A stretch of DNA of 64,000 bases from Halobacillus amylolyticus (GCF_022921115.1 NZ_CP095075.1:4090098-4154097); one strand, 5' to 3'; positions 34,793-45,308 are shown, numbered from the stretch's first letter. A program made the numbers and translations. The notes: a model not told the origin generated them from the sequence alone.

Positions 34793-34970
34793 GATGTTCA
34801 AAAAGTCACCGAATGATAAACGGCGAATTTCTTCGTTGCTCGGTTTTTCCGGTCCTCACGTATGAAAGGCATACGGCTTGCGGTCCTCAAAACTTTCGCG
34901 CCTCGAACTTCTTGTTTCTCATTCGTCAACTCTTTGAAAACACACTTTTAATGGATAGCGTGCTAGAAAA
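34793..34970 (+). repeat. MITE-like intergenic repeat, copy 1
   Basis: The block begins ATGTTCAAAAAGTCACCGAA and continues TGATA...GGCGAATTTCTTCGTTG, TTTTTCCGGTCCTCACGTAT and a GCATACG segment. The same string of modules occurs in reverse orientation at 36458-36602, beyond the malic-enzyme gene. The right terminus of this copy is degenerate. It is non-coding and lies right after dnaE; the short frame at 34813 is not a credible gene. The remaining 120 nt up to the ytsJ promoter show no further gene. Confidence 0.7.
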
Positions 34971-35090
34971 GCTGGCCGTTCGCTTTCTGCTACCTTGAAG
35001 AGACATGAGGTTGTTCGTGTTGGCCCAAGCCTTTTACAAGTAAACTTCTGTTATCGTGCCTTACAAGAGCATATGCTTTTATTTATATTC

Positions 35091-35118
35091 TTTACAGCAT
35101 AAATCCATCTGTTATAAT
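35091..35118 (+). promoter_or_regulatory. ytsJ promoter (SigA, extended -10)
   Basis: TTTACA (35091-35096), a 16-nt spacer and TATAAT (35113-35118), preceded by TG at the extended position. Confidence 0.78.
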
Positions 35119-35131
35119 GGAGAGGTTAATA

Positions 35132-35144
35132 GTGGTCAGACCAC
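35132..35144. promoter_or_regulatory. Probable FadR/GntR-type operator in the ytsJ leader
   Basis: GTGGTC-A-GACCAC is a perfect palindrome with one central base, matching the TGGTNNNACCA form typical of FadR-subfamily GntR regulators. It starts about 14 nt after the -10, overlapping the first transcribed bases, where a bound repressor would block transcription. A FadR-type regulator gene follows ytsJ. Confidence 0.65.
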
Positions 35145-35187
35145 CATATTCGGCTTAATTCTATCTGTTCTAAAGGAGCGTGTACTC

Positions 35188-36432
35188 GTGTCAAACTTAC
35201 GTGATGAAGCACTACATATTCACCGTGCTAATAAAGGTAAACTAGAAACTAACTCGAAGATCCCCATTAGAAACGCGAGGGACTTAAGTCTTGCGTATTC
35301 ACCAGGCGTTGCTGAACCTTGCAAAGAAATTTATGATCATAAAGAGTCGGTCTATGATTATACGATGAAAGGAAACATGGTTGCCGTCGTAAGCGATGGC
35401 TCCGCTGTACTAGGTTTAGGAAATATTGGACCAGAAGCTGCTCTTCCGGTGATGGAAGGTAAAGCTGCTTTATTTAAAAGCTTTGCCGGTGTAGACGCGT
35501 TCCCTATTTGCTTAAACACAAGAGATGTAGATCAGATTGTGCAAACAGTCAAACTAATGGAACCTACTTTTGGTGGAGTAAACTTAGAAGATATTGCAGC
35601 TCCTAACTGTTTTATTATTGAAGAACGATTAAAGAAAGAAACGAATATCCCTATCTTTCATGATGATCAGCATGGGACAGCAATTGTAACCGTAGCCGGA
35701 TTAGTTAATGCGTTAAAGATTACAGGGAAGTCCTTTTCTGACATTAAGGTTGTGGCTAATGGTGCTGGGGCCGCCGGCATTGCAATCATTAAACTGCTAT
35801 ACCACTTCGGAGTACGCGACATTATTATGTGTGATTCTAAAGGCGCGATTTATGAGGGGCGCCCAAATGGTATGAATGATGTAAAAGATGAAGTAGCAAA
35901 AATAACTAATAAAGATAAAGTAAGCGGCAACTTAGAAGAAATCATGGAAGGCGCCGACGTATTCATTGGCGTTTCAGTTGGTGGTTTGCTCTCAAAAGAG
36001 ATGGTCTCTAAAATGAATGACGAGTCCATTATTTTTGCAATGGCAAACCCTGAACCGGAAATTATGCCGGAGGATGCGAAAGAATCAGGTGCACGTGTAA
36101 TAGGGACAGGCCGATCTGATTTTCCGAACCAGGTGAATAATGTGTTAGCCTTCCCAGGGATTTTTCGAGGAGCACTTGATGTTCGTGCTACACGTATTAA
36201 TGAAAAAATGAAGATTGCTGCGGTTGAAGCGATTGCTTCATTAGTAAGCAATGAGGAGCTTCATGAGGATTATGTTATCCCTGCTCCCTTTGATCCTAGA
36301 GTAGCACCGGCAGTTGCAGCTAGTGTGGCTCGAGCTGCTATGGAATCAGGTGTTGCCAGACATCAGGTTGATCCAGAAGAAGTAGCGGAAAAGACAAGAC
36401 AACTTACCCTTATTGATGAAGAAGGATTATGA
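35188..36432 (+). CDS. ytsJ: NADP-dependent malic enzyme (YtsJ-like)
   Basis: Decarboxylates malate to pyruvate with NADP reduction, a major anaplerotic and NADPH-generating step. The 414-residue protein shows the SLAYSPGVAEPC active-site segment, the metal site FHDDQHGTA and the cofactor motif GAGAAGIA, and is close to B. subtilis YtsJ throughout. The start GTG at 35188 is 9 nt after AAGGAG; the longer frame runs through the promoter. It has its own promoter and a palindromic operator, and is bracketed by two inverted copies of an intergenic repeat. Confidence 0.96.
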   Translation: MSNLRDEALHIHRANKGKLETNSKIPIRNARDLSLAYSPGVAEPCKEIYDHKESVYDYTMKGNMVAVVSDGSAVLGLGNIGPEAALPVMEGKAALFKSFAGVDAFPICLNTRDVDQIVQTVKLMEPTFGGVNLEDIAAPNCFIIEERLKKETNIPIFHDDQHGTAIVTVAGLVNALKITGKSFSDIKVVANGAGAAGIAIIKLLYHFGVRDIIMCDSKGAIYEGRPNGMNDVKDEVAKITNKDKVSGNLEEIMEGADVFIGVSVGGLLSKEMVSKMNDESIIFAMANPEPEIMPEDAKESGARVIGTGRSDFPNQVNNVLAFPGIFRGALDVRATRINEKMKIAAVEAIASLVSNEELHEDYVIPAPFDPRVAPAVAASVARAAMESGVARHQVDPEEVAEKTRQLTLIDEEGL

Positions 36433-36457
36433 TTTCACGAGAAAAGCCTGATAGTGC

Positions 36458-36602
36458 GTGTTCAAAAGTTGCGATTTAGAAGATCCGAGGTGTCGTAGTT
36501 TTGTTTGGAGCAAAGAAACGTATGCTTGATGGATACGTGAGTAGCGGAAAAACAAACCAATGAAGAGATTCGCCTCATATCATTCGGGAACTTTTTGAAC
36601 AA
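36458..36602 (-). repeat. MITE-like intergenic repeat, copy 2 (inverted)
   Basis: Copy 2 is bounded by TGTTCAAAAGTT on the left and AACTTTTTGAACA on the right, a terminal inverted repeat. Its minus strand lines up with copy 1 (TCAAAAAGT, CCGAATGATA, GGCGAATCTCTTC, TTTTTCCG, CTCACGTAT, GCATACG). It has no coding capacity. It occupies the ytsJ-to-regulator gap. Confidence 0.7.
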
Positions 36603-36659
36603 TCTCTATAAGGCTTTTCTTCTTACATATACTTGCGTGTGAAGGAGGGTTCTTGGCTC

Positions 36660-37262
36660 GTGTCCCGATCTTTGAATGAAAAAGTGTATGAAGGGGTTTT
36701 GGAGCAGATCAAGTTCTATATTGAGGCGAATAAGTTAACTCCGGGTGATAAACTACCTTCTGAACGAGAGTTGAGCGAGCGCCTTCAGGTAGGAAGATCC
36801 TCCATTCGTGAAGCGTTACGAGCGATGGAATTGTTAGGGTTGATTGAAACCCGTCGCGGGGAAGGAACCTTTATGAGAGCATATCGCCCTTATCATATGG
36901 TAGAGTTATTATCAAAATTCTTATTAAATGAGTCGAGGACTCGAGAAGAGTTGTTAACGGCGAAGCAGATGTTGGAAAAAGAAGCACTGCTTCTATCTGT
37001 TGGACGGTTATCAAACGATCAATTGGCGGGTATGTCGGAAATATTACAGGGAGACCATTCTTGTGAAAGGCATCAGCGCCTATTTTGTTATTTGTTTGAA
37101 CAATGCAATCATCCGCTCCTTTTATCGATGTGGCAGTTTATCATAGGATTTACAAATACGGTCCACGACATCACTTATCGGGATGCTTGGTATAAACAGA
37201 TGGAAGCAATCGTCGGAAACGGCTCTCCTGAGCAACTATTAGCTTTATTTGACTGTGAATAA
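36660..37262 (+). CDS. FadR-subfamily GntR transcriptional regulator
   Basis: About 200 residues. The winged helix at about 5-70 has the GntR signature DKLPSERELSERLQVGRSSIREALRAMELLGLI (split across the window's lines), and the C-terminal helical part is a short FCD-like domain. The usual D-x3-H metal/effector residues of FCD appear as H and C in ERHQRLFCYLFEQCNHP, and the domain is shorter than normal, so effector binding may differ. The GTG at 36660 follows AAGGAGGG by 11 nt. Location between malic enzyme and acetyl-CoA carboxylase suggests control of pyruvate/acetyl-CoA use; the operator-like palindrome before ytsJ supports this. Confidence 0.85.
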   Translation: MSRSLNEKVYEGVLEQIKFYIEANKLTPGDKLPSERELSERLQVGRSSIREALRAMELLGLIETRRGEGTFMRAYRPYHMVELLSKFLLNESRTREELLTAKQMLEKEALLLSVGRLSNDQLAGMSEILQGDHSCERHQRLFCYLFEQCNHPLLLSMWQFIIGFTNTVHDITYRDAWYKQMEAIVGNGSPEQLLALFDCE

Positions 37263-37370
37263 TCCTTGTCGAAAACATATCGACATATTCAGCGATATTA
37301 TCTTGCTACTTTAATGTATAGTAATAATAGAAAGTGTAAAATAAGCAAGCAAGTATTATAAATTTTGCGC

Positions 37371-37478
37371 TTTGGTGTCTAACGCAAGCAGTCTAGATAC
37401 CCAAGACTAGCCATCGCCTCTGCGGAGATATAGCGTGTAAATGAAGCCGCTCTGCTCCACCAAGGCGCTTGCGCTTTT
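37371..37478 (+). repeat. Interspersed intergenic repeat, copy C
   Basis: Contains AAGACTAGCCATCGCCTC and ends with AAGGCGCTTGCGCTTTT, the same modules as the copy at 24739-24898. It terminates 6 nt before the accD ribosome site. The 108 nt between the regulator stop and this repeat are AT-rich and hold the only room for an accD promoter; I see no clear FapR box. Confidence 0.6.
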
Positions 37479-37498
37479 CTTATAAAGGAGGAATCACC

Positions 37499-38359
37499 TT
37501 GCTTAGAGATTTTTTCAGCAAGAAGAAAAGGTATGCGTCCATTCCTAGTCAGGAAGCAAAGCAGGATGTACCTGAAGGTCTGATGCAAAAATGTCCAAGT
37601 TGTCAAAAGATCTTTTATAGAAAAGAATTAATAAGAAATATCAATGTCTGTCCTCATTGTGATCACCATCATAAGTTAAATGCTTTTGAAAGAATAGAGC
37701 ATTTATTTGATGAGCAATCCTTTGAAGAATGGGACAAATATATGATTTCGAACAACCCATTGAATTTTCCAGATTATGAAGAAAAGCTCGAGAAGGATCG
37801 AAAGAAATCTGATCTGAATGAAGCTGTGGTTACCGGAAAAGCAAGTCTTAATGGTCTGCACACAGCAGTTGCTGTAATGGACTCCCGCTTTCGTATGGGA
37901 AGCATGGGTTCTGTTGTTGGCGAGAAAATCACGAATGGAATCGAACAGGCCAGGAAAGAGAGAATTCCTTTCATTATTTTCACGGCTTCTGGCGGAGCGC
38001 GTATGCAAGAAGGTGTGCTCAGCTTAATGCAAATGGGGAAAACATCGATTGCCTTACAACGTCTCCATCAAGATGGTGGTTTGTTTATTTCTGTAATGAC
38101 ACATCCGACAACGGGAGGGGTGTCGGCAAGCTTTGCTTCTTTAGGAGATTATAATTTTGCAGAGCCTGGGGCATTAATTGGTTTTGCTGGTCGAAGAATC
38201 ATTGAACAAACGATACGAGAAAAACTCCCTGATGATTTCCAGACAGCAGAGTTTTTGCTCGAGCATGGCCAGTTGGATCGTGTCGTCCATCGTCATGACA
38301 TGAAAGATACACTTGCTACGATACTTGATCTTCATCAGACGGGAGGCGGCCCTGTATGA
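37499..38359 (+). CDS. accD: Acetyl-CoA carboxylase carboxyltransferase subunit beta
   Basis: With AccA it transfers the carboxyl group from biotin to acetyl-CoA, making malonyl-CoA for fatty-acid synthesis. The 286-residue protein has the N-terminal zinc ribbon (C32, C35, C51, C54) and the crotonase-like core with SGGARMQEG. The start TTG at 37499 is 8 nt past AAGGAGGA, which lies immediately after an intergenic repeat. It overlaps accA by 4 nt (ATGA), so the subunits are translationally coupled. Confidence 0.97.
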   Translation: MLRDFFSKKKRYASIPSQEAKQDVPEGLMQKCPSCQKIFYRKELIRNINVCPHCDHHHKLNAFERIEHLFDEQSFEEWDKYMISNNPLNFPDYEEKLEKDRKKSDLNEAVVTGKASLNGLHTAVAVMDSRFRMGSMGSVVGEKITNGIEQARKERIPFIIFTASGGARMQEGVLSLMQMGKTSIALQRLHQDGGLFISVMTHPTTGGVSASFASLGDYNFAEPGALIGFAGRRIIEQTIREKLPDDFQTAEFLLEHGQLDRVVHRHDMKDTLATILDLHQTGGGPV

Positions 38360-39318
38360 AGCACGTATTAGAATTTGAAAAGCCTGTTATTGAACTACGT
38401 GAAAAAATTGCGGAACTAAAGCGGCTAACCGAAGAAAGCGAAATGGATCTAAGTGAAGAAATTGTCACACTAGAAAATCGATTAGAAAAGCTTGAGAAAG
38501 ATGTATATGATCGCATGAAGCCATGGGATCGCGTCCAGATGGCTCGACATCCTGAGCGGCCGACCACCCTTGATTACATCGATCATATATTTACAGATTT
38601 TCTAGAACTCCATGGCGATCGTTTGTACGGAGATGATGAAGCCATCGTCTCAGGTATCGCTAAATTGGATGGCCGTCCTATTACGGTGATCGGCCATCAA
38701 CGTGGAAAAGATACGAAAGAAAACATCAGACGGAACTTTGGAATGCCCCATCCAGAAGGTTACCGAAAGGCTTTACGTTTGATGAAGCAGGCTGAAAAGT
38801 TTCAGCGTCCGATTATTACGTTTATTGATACGAAGGGTGCTTATCCTGGCCGTGCTGCAGAGGAACGCGGACAAAGTGAAGCCATTGCCAGGAATTTATT
38901 GGAAATGTCGGGGTTAACTGTTCCTATCCTTTGCGTTGTCATCGGTGAAGGTGGAAGTGGTGGAGCATTAGGGCTTGGAATTGGTGACCGTATTTTTATG
39001 CTGGAGAATTCTACTTATTCAGTTATTTCTCCAGAGGGTGCTGCTGCATTACTTTGGAAAGACTCGAACCTTGCCCAGCAAGCTGCAGAAACGATGAAAA
39101 TTACTGCACAAGATTTAAAATCCCTCCAAGTTATCGATGAAGTGATTCCCGAAATACGTGGGGGCGCACACCGAGATATTGAGGGACAAGCCAAAGAGAT
39201 AAAACAATTATTAAACACATCTTTAGCAGATCTTGAGCAAAAAAAACAGGATGATTTATTGGAAGAGCGTTTTAATAAATATAAAAAAATTGGTGATTAT
39301 ACACATCTTGATATATAA
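38356..39318 (+). CDS. accA: Acetyl-CoA carboxylase carboxyltransferase subunit alpha
   Basis: Alpha half of the carboxyltransferase; 320 residues with the family's N-terminal helical pair and a crotonase core containing [23 protein letters not shown] and [10 protein letters not shown]. The ATG overlaps the accD stop. A terminator ends the accDA unit, so pfkA-pyk are transcribed separately here. Confidence 0.97.
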   Translation: MKHVLEFEKPVIELREKIAELKRLTEESEMDLSEEIVTLENRLEKLEKDVYDRMKPWDRVQMARHPERPTTLDYIDHIFTDFLELHGDRLYGDDEAIVSGIAKLDGRPITVIGHQRGKDTKENIRRNFGMPHPEGYRKALRLMKQAEKFQRPIITFIDTKGAYPGRAAEERGQSEAIARNLLEMSGLTVPILCVVIGEGGSGGALGLGIGDRIFMLENSTYSVISPEGAAALLWKDSNLAQQAAETMKITAQDLKSLQVIDEVIPEIRGGAHRDIEGQAKEIKQLLNTSLADLEQKKQDDLLEERFNKYKKIGDYTHLDI

Positions 39319-39351
39319 TGGTATCGTAAAAAAACAATCGTAATAACTTGA

Positions 39352-39386
39352 GGGAAGTCGCACATTGTCCAAGTGCGACTTTTGTC
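39352..39386 (+). terminator. Terminator of accDA
   Basis: AAGTCGCAC (39355-39363) and GTGCGACTT (39373-39381) pair perfectly, followed by TTGTC. Confidence 0.82.
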
Positions 39387-39521
39387 ATCTTTGCAGGATG
39401 GTAACGCTATCATTTTTGAGGCATACTGTATTCCCTTTAACTTTCTGTATATAAATAAGGTGAGACATTCGCCGGGAGACCACTTATGAGTCGGTACACA
39501 AAGGTTTCATTTTACATTTGA

Positions 39522-40523
<1,002 letters not shown>

Positions 40524-40559
40524 AACTTAAGTATGGAGAAGCTTTGAGGAGGAAATAAG

Positions 40560-42323
40560 ATGATTAGAAAAACAAAGATAGTAAGTACAATTGGACCAGC
40601 ATCTGAGTCCACCGAAATGCTTACAAAGCTTATTGAAGCGGGGATGAACGTTACTCGTTTAAATTTCTCACACGGTGATTTTGAAGAGCATGGAGCAAGA
40701 ATCAAGAACATTCGGCAGGCTGCGGCATCAACAGGCAAAACAGTAGCAATTCTGTTAGATACGAAAGGACCTGAAATTCGTACAGGCTCACTTAAAGACG
40801 GTGAGGCGTATTTAGAAAAAGGTGCTACGGCCTATGTGACTATGGATGAGATCGAAGGGGATGCTGAACGTTTTTCTGTAACCTATCCAGGTTTAATTAA
40901 CGATGTCCACCCAGGATCAAAGATACTTCTCGATGACGGGCTTGTCGAACTTTTGGTCGAAGAGATTTTACAAGACAAAAATGAAATTAAAACGACCGTG
41001 TTAAATAACGGACTCTTAAAAAACAAAAAAGGTGTTAATGTTCCAAATGTCAGTGTTAATCTCCCTGGTATTACAGAAAAAGATGCGAAGGATATTGAAT
41101 TTGGAATTGAACAGGATGTCGATTTTATTGCTGCCTCCTTCGTACGTCGGGCCTCAGATGTTCTTGAAATTAGAGAACTGTTAGAAAAACATGATGCTAC
41201 ACAGATTCAAATCATTCCTAAGATTGAGAATCAGGAAGGTGTCGATAACATCGATGAGATCCTTGAGGTCAGTGATGGATTAATGGTTGCTCGTGGGGAT
41301 CTGGGTGTAGAAATTCCTGCTGAAGATGTTCCTCTTGTGCAAAAAGAACTGATTCGTAAATGTAATGAAGTTGGCAAGCCAGTTATTACTGCAACTCAAA
41401 TGCTGGATTCTATGCAACGTAACCCTCGTCCAACACGGGCAGAAGCATCGGATGTTGCGAATGCGATTTTTGACGGGACAGATGCGATCATGCTTTCCGG
41501 AGAAACGGCTGCAGGTGATTATCCTGTAGAAGCAGTCCAAACTATGCATAACATTGCAAGGAAAACTGAAACTGGGTTAAATTATAAGGCGATCTTAAAT
41601 GAGCGCTCAAGACATAGTGATATGACCATCACTGACGCTATTAGTCAATCTGTTACACATACAGCGATTAACCTTGCAGTGAATGCAGTAATTACACCGA
41701 CGGAAAGTGGTCATACAGCAAGAATGATTTCTAAGTACCGTCCTTTTGCTCCAATCGTTGCTATTACTTCAAGTGAACGAGTCAACCGCAAGTTGTCACT
41801 AGTATGGGGTGTACATGCTGTTATGGGACCCCACGCTTATTCTACAGATGATATGCTTGACGTAGCTGTAGATCGCGGTTTAGCATCGGGTGTCGTGTCC
41901 CGCGGCGACCGTGTCGTTATTACAGCTGGTGTTCCTGTTGGCGAGAGCGGCACAACCAACTTGATGAAGGTGCATGTAATTGGCGATGTTTTACTAAAAG
42001 GTCAAGGTATCGGACGTAAAAGTTCTTATGGTCGTGTCATCATAGCCAAAGATGCAGAAGATGCCCTCAACCGTGTTGAAGATGGAGATATTCTCGTCAC
42101 ACAGGGTACAGACCGTGATATGATGCCGGCCATTGAAAAAGCTGCTGGACTTATTACACAGGAAGGCGGACTAACGTCACATGCAGCTGTGGTAGGGTTA
42201 AGTCTTGGGATTCCTGTTATTGTAGGAGTAGAAGACGCCTTAACTAAAATTAAAGATGGATCAGATATAACAATGGATAGCACACGTGGAGATATTTATG
42301 AAGGGCATGCGAGTGTTCTTTGA
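40560..42323 (+). CDS. pyk: Pyruvate kinase
   Basis: Converts PEP and ADP to pyruvate and ATP. The 587-residue protein has the TIM-barrel core with [18 protein letters not shown] and the [10 protein letters not shown] signature. It also has the extra C-terminal PEP-utiliser-like domain found in Bacillus enzymes, ending with the TSHAAVVG region that resembles the phosphohistidine domain. GAGGAGG precedes the ATG. A terminator follows. Confidence 0.98.
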   Translation: MIRKTKIVSTIGPASESTEMLTKLIEAGMNVTRLNFSHGDFEEHGARIKNIRQAAASTGKTVAILLDTKGPEIRTGSLKDGEAYLEKGATAYVTMDEIEGDAERFSVTYPGLINDVHPGSKILLDDGLVELLVEEILQDKNEIKTTVLNNGLLKNKKGVNVPNVSVNLPGITEKDAKDIEFGIEQDVDFIAASFVRRASDVLEIRELLEKHDATQIQIIPKIENQEGVDNIDEILEVSDGLMVARGDLGVEIPAEDVPLVQKELIRKCNEVGKPVITATQMLDSMQRNPRPTRAEASDVANAIFDGTDAIMLSGETAAGDYPVEAVQTMHNIARKTETGLNYKAILNERSRHSDMTITDAISQSVTHTAINLAVNAVITPTESGHTARMISKYRPFAPIVAITSSERVNRKLSLVWGVHAVMGPHAYSTDDMLDVAVDRGLASGVVSRGDRVVITAGVPVGESGTTNLMKVHVIGDVLLKGQGIGRKSSYGRVIIAKDAEDALNRVEDGDILVTQGTDRDMMPAIEKAAGLITQEGGLTSHAAVVGLSLGIPVIVGVEDALTKIKDGSDITMDSTRGDIYEGHASVL

Positions 42324-42334
42324 GGATAGTCGAA

Positions 42335-42366
42335 AAGGCAGAGTCGTTAAAAACTCTGTCTTTTTT
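42335..42366 (+). terminator. Terminator of pfkA-pyk
   Basis: AAAGGCAGAGT (42335-42345) and ACTCTGTCTTT (42354-42364) pair with one G-T, followed by more T. Confidence 0.88.
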
Positions 42367-42422
42367 GGTATCTTTATAAAAGTGTCATATAATAAAAGAA
42401 AAGAGATAGAAAGGACGATCAT

Positions 42423-42815
42423 ATGTTTCGCTGGCTATTCCTTTTAATTATTATTGTACCAGCATTAGAAATTGCGCTTTTCATCTGGGCTGGTCAAATT
42501 ATCGGACCGTGGTGGGTTATTTTATTAATTATAACAACTGGAGTGGTAGGGGCATGGTTAGCCAAGCAGCAAGGTTTAGAAACGGTTCGCAAAGTACAAT
42601 CCTCGATGGGGGCAGGTCATGAGCCTGGAGAGACTTTATTAGATGGTGCATGTATCCTGGTCGGAGGCACGCTTTTACTTACACCAGGTTTTATTAGTGA
42701 TACAGTTGGTTTCCTTTTGTTACTGCCTTTTACTAGACCGCCGATCAAAGCATTCTTACGTAAAATTATTATGAAAATGATGGATCGTAACACAATTACA
42801 ATTTATCGCAGGTAA
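42423..42815 (+). CDS. fxsA: FxsA family membrane protein
   Basis: A 130-residue cytoplasmic-membrane protein with two strong N-terminal hydrophobic segments (LFLLIIIVPALEIALFIWAG and WWVILLIITTGVVGAWLA) and a third weaker one (GTLLLTPGFISDTVGFLLLL). The family is named for the E. coli suppressor of F exclusion of phage T7; the normal role is unknown. AGAAAGGA lies before the ATG. It has the same neighbours (pyk and ytvI) in B. subtilis. Confidence 0.92.
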   Translation: MFRWLFLLIIIVPALEIALFIWAGQIIGPWWVILLIITTGVVGAWLAKQQGLETVRKVQSSMGAGHEPGETLLDGACILVGGTLLLTPGFISDTVGFLLLLPFTRPPIKAFLRKIIMKMMDRNTITIYRR

Positions 42816-42818
42816 GAT

Positions 42819-42852
42819 AAGGGCTGCCCTTTAATACACGGGGGCAGCCCTT
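42819..42852. terminator. Bidirectional terminator, fxsA / ytvI
   Basis: AAGGGCTGCCC (42819-42829) and GGGCAGCCCTT (42842-42852) form a perfect 11-bp GC-rich stem. The right arm touches the ytvI stop codon. Confidence 0.85.
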
Positions 42853-43961
42853 TAACCATCTTTAATAAATTTCCAGGCTTGTATAGTAACCCCAGTGGTG
42901 TGGAGTGTTTTAATAAAGGCAATAATGATTGGACTGACAATAACCGCATACACCCCCCATAACTGGAAGCCCGCGAATAATCCAGTCAACAGGATAAGAG
43001 GATGAACCCCAAAGTGAGAAGCTAATATTTTAGGTTCCAGCAGCTGCCTGGTAATGATGATGATCATATAGAGAACAGCTAGTCCAATCGTCATATCAAA
43101 CTGACCGATTACAAACTGATAGATCATCCATGGGATAAAAATAATCCCTGTACCTATATAAGGTATAAAGTCAACAGCCCCTGATATTAGAGCGATCGTC
43201 AGGGCGTTAGGTACTTTTAAGACAACGAGTCCGACATAAATCATCGCTATTGATATGCTCATCAGAATGATTTGTGCTCTAACCATGCCGGCTACTGTTT
43301 GTCTAAAGTCTGAGAAAATAGCAGAAATATGATTTTGCAGAGGTTTGTTTGTTTTTCTTTTAAGAAAGGAATGAATCTTTTCCCAGTCTTTACTTAAGAA
43401 AAAGGTAGAAAGGATTACTATGATTAAGGTCATAGTGAATTCAGGTATTCCGGTTAACCCTCCGCTTAGAAGTTGAAGCATCATATTCATTGCTTCCATC
43501 CCGGCAGTGCTTAATTTCTCCCGGATAATGTCTGCCGATTGATAAATCGAACGTTGCCAGGAAGAATCAATCATTCCCAGCCAACGATCGATATAATTAA
43601 GCGGCGGCTGAATCGTTTGTATTAGCTGGTCATGAAGAGTGTTAATAATGTGAAAGTATTGCTTTGCGCCACCTGAGGTTAATTGTTGGATATGTTTAAT
43701 AACTTCTGCAACAACTATAGTAATAAGACCAACTACAAGAGCTGCTGCTGAGATAAGTAAGAGAAAGATGGAAGCAGTTCTAGGTAAGTGCATTCGTTTT
43801 TCTAGTATTTGAATAAAAGGCTGCAATGCCCATGCAAGGATAAAGGCAAAAACAAAAGGATATAAATAACGCCACAAACTTAAAGCCAGGACAATACAGG
43901 CAAGTGAACCGCTGGTTATTAATAAAAGGCGGACAATTTGATGTGTGTGTCGATTGTTCAG
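42852..43961 (-). CDS. ytvI: AI-2E family transporter YtvI, probable CTG start
   Basis: About 369 residues with roughly seven to eight transmembrane helices; AI-2E/PerM family, including the FIPYIGTG segment. B. subtilis YtvI is associated with sporulation; its substrate is unknown. The only strong ribosome site (AAAGGAGG, 43971-43978) is 9 nt from an in-frame CTG at 43961. The frame extends to a TTG at 44021 with no ribosome site, and no ATG, GTG or TTG lies at a suitable distance. I therefore annotate the CTG as start; if wrong, the protein begins at 44021 with 20 more residues. Confidence 0.82.
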   Translation of the reverse strand: MNNRHTHQIVRLLLITSGSLACIVLALSLWRYLYPFVFAFILAWALQPFIQILEKRMHLPRTASIFLLLISAAALVVGLITIVVAEVIKHIQQLTSGGAKQYFHIINTLHDQLIQTIQPPLNYIDRWLGMIDSSWQRSIYQSADIIREKLSTAGMEAMNMMLQLLSGGLTGIPEFTMTLIIVILSTFFLSKDWEKIHSFLKRKTNKPLQNHISAIFSDFRQTVAGMVRAQIILMSISIAMIYVGLVVLKVPNALTIALISGAVDFIPYIGTGIIFIPWMIYQFVIGQFDMTIGLAVLYMIIIITRQLLEPKILASHFGVHPLILLTGLFAGFQLWGVYAVIVSPIIIAFIKTLHTTGVTIQAWKFIKDG

Positions 43962-44187
43962 AAGCTTGTACCTCCTTTCAGCATAAAAAGAGTAAAGTGA
44001 ATTCAGCTCTCTATCTAGCAAAGATTGCTACAAAATATCGCAAATTAAACGGTTTCAATTCACATTCTTCTCTGAATACTTTATAATTAGCCGTGGGGAT
44101 GAAATTCAGGTCCATTTATAGGTCAGATCAAGTATTTATCTTAGCGATGATGAAAAAATGGAGCATATTTTAAAAAGGAGAGATCGT

Positions 44188-45303
44188 ATGGCATCAACAA
44201 AAGGTTTAGAGGGAATTACAGCTACAGAATCAACTATCAGTTCGATTATCGATGACAAGCTAACCTATGTTGGATATGATATCGATGATTTAGCAAATAA
44301 CTCTAGTTTTGAAGAAGTAGTTTACTTACTATGGAATCAGAAGCTTCCGACTCTAGATGAGTTAAATCAATTTAAATCTGAACTTATTTCAAATATGGAC
44401 ATACCAAAAGAGGTAGTGGATCACTTGAAATCGTATGATCTTTCTACTGTACATCCAATGGCAGCTTTAAGAACAGCTGTCTCCATGTTAGGACTATATG
44501 ACCCAGAGTCGGACGTAATGGAAGAAGCAGCCAATAAGCGTAAAGCATTGCGTCTTCAAGCTAAAATTCCTACAGTTGTTACTGCATTCGCCCGTATCCG
44601 TAAAGGACAAGAGCCTGTGGGGCCTAAAAAAGAACTTAGCTTTGCCGCGAACTTTTTATATATGATGAACGGGAAAAACCCTGAAGATATTGAAGTCGAA
44701 GCATTTAATAAAGCACTAGTTCTTCACGCAGACCATGAACTAAATGCATCCACATTTACTGCACGTGTCTGTGTAGCTACATTGTCAGATGTCTATTCTG
44801 GAGTAACGGCCGCAATTGGTGCGCTAAAAGGCCCTCTTCATGGTGGAGCAAATGAACGTGTCATGAAGATGCTTACAGAGATTGATTCTGTAGAGCAAGC
44901 TATTCCTGCCATTGAAAAGAGACTAGAGAACAAAGAGAAAATTATGGGCATGGGTCACCGTGTATATCGTAATGGAGATCCACGTGCTAAACATTTACGT
45001 GAGATGTCCCGTGAGCTGACAGAACTTACAGGTCATTCTAAGTATTATGATATGTCCATTAAAATTGAAGATTACATTAAAGAGAACAAGGGACTTCCAG
45101 CAAACGTAGACTTCTACTCAGCTTCTGTTTATCACAGTCTTGGAATTGATCACGACATCTTTACTCCAATCTTTGCAGTAAGCCGTGTATCCGGCTGGCT
45201 TGCACATATTTTAGAACAATATGCGGACAATCGTTTGATCCGTCCAAGAGCAGAGTACGTAGGCCCTAAAGGTCAAACCTATAAACCAATTGAAGAGCGC
45301 TAA
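44188..45303 (+). CDS. citZ: Citrate synthase
   Basis: Condenses acetyl-CoA and oxaloacetate to citrate. The 371-residue protein has the catalytic segments LHADHELNAST, GPLHGGANE and MGHRVYR. The ATG at 44188 follows AAGGAGAG by 6 nt; the longer frame begins in the leader. It heads the citZ-icd-mdh cluster. The 165-nt upstream region must hold the promoter; I looked for a CcpC-type ATAA-N7-TTAT dyad and a cre and found neither convincingly. Confidence 0.97.
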   Translation: MASTKGLEGITATESTISSIIDDKLTYVGYDIDDLANNSSFEEVVYLLWNQKLPTLDELNQFKSELISNMDIPKEVVDHLKSYDLSTVHPMAALRTAVSMLGLYDPESDVMEEAANKRKALRLQAKIPTVVTAFARIRKGQEPVGPKKELSFAANFLYMMNGKNPEDIEVEAFNKALVLHADHELNASTFTARVCVATLSDVYSGVTAAIGALKGPLHGGANERVMKMLTEIDSVEQAIPAIEKRLENKEKIMGMGHRVYRNGDPRAKHLREMSRELTELTGHSKYYDMSIKIEDYIKENKGLPANVDFYSASVYHSLGIDHDIFTPIFAVSRVSGWLAHILEQYADNRLIRPRAEYVGPKGQTYKPIEER

Positions 45304-45308
45304 TAAAG

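Noticed and set aside
34813..34998. 61-codon frame after dnaE
   Set aside because: It is inside the MITE-like repeat, and its counterpart in copy 2 is not open.
37263..37370. Possible FapR box before accD
   Set aside because: Only partial TTA...TAATA similarity; no palindromic match to the known site.
44041..44060. cre-like sequence before citZ
   Set aside because: Three mismatches to the consensus, including core positions.
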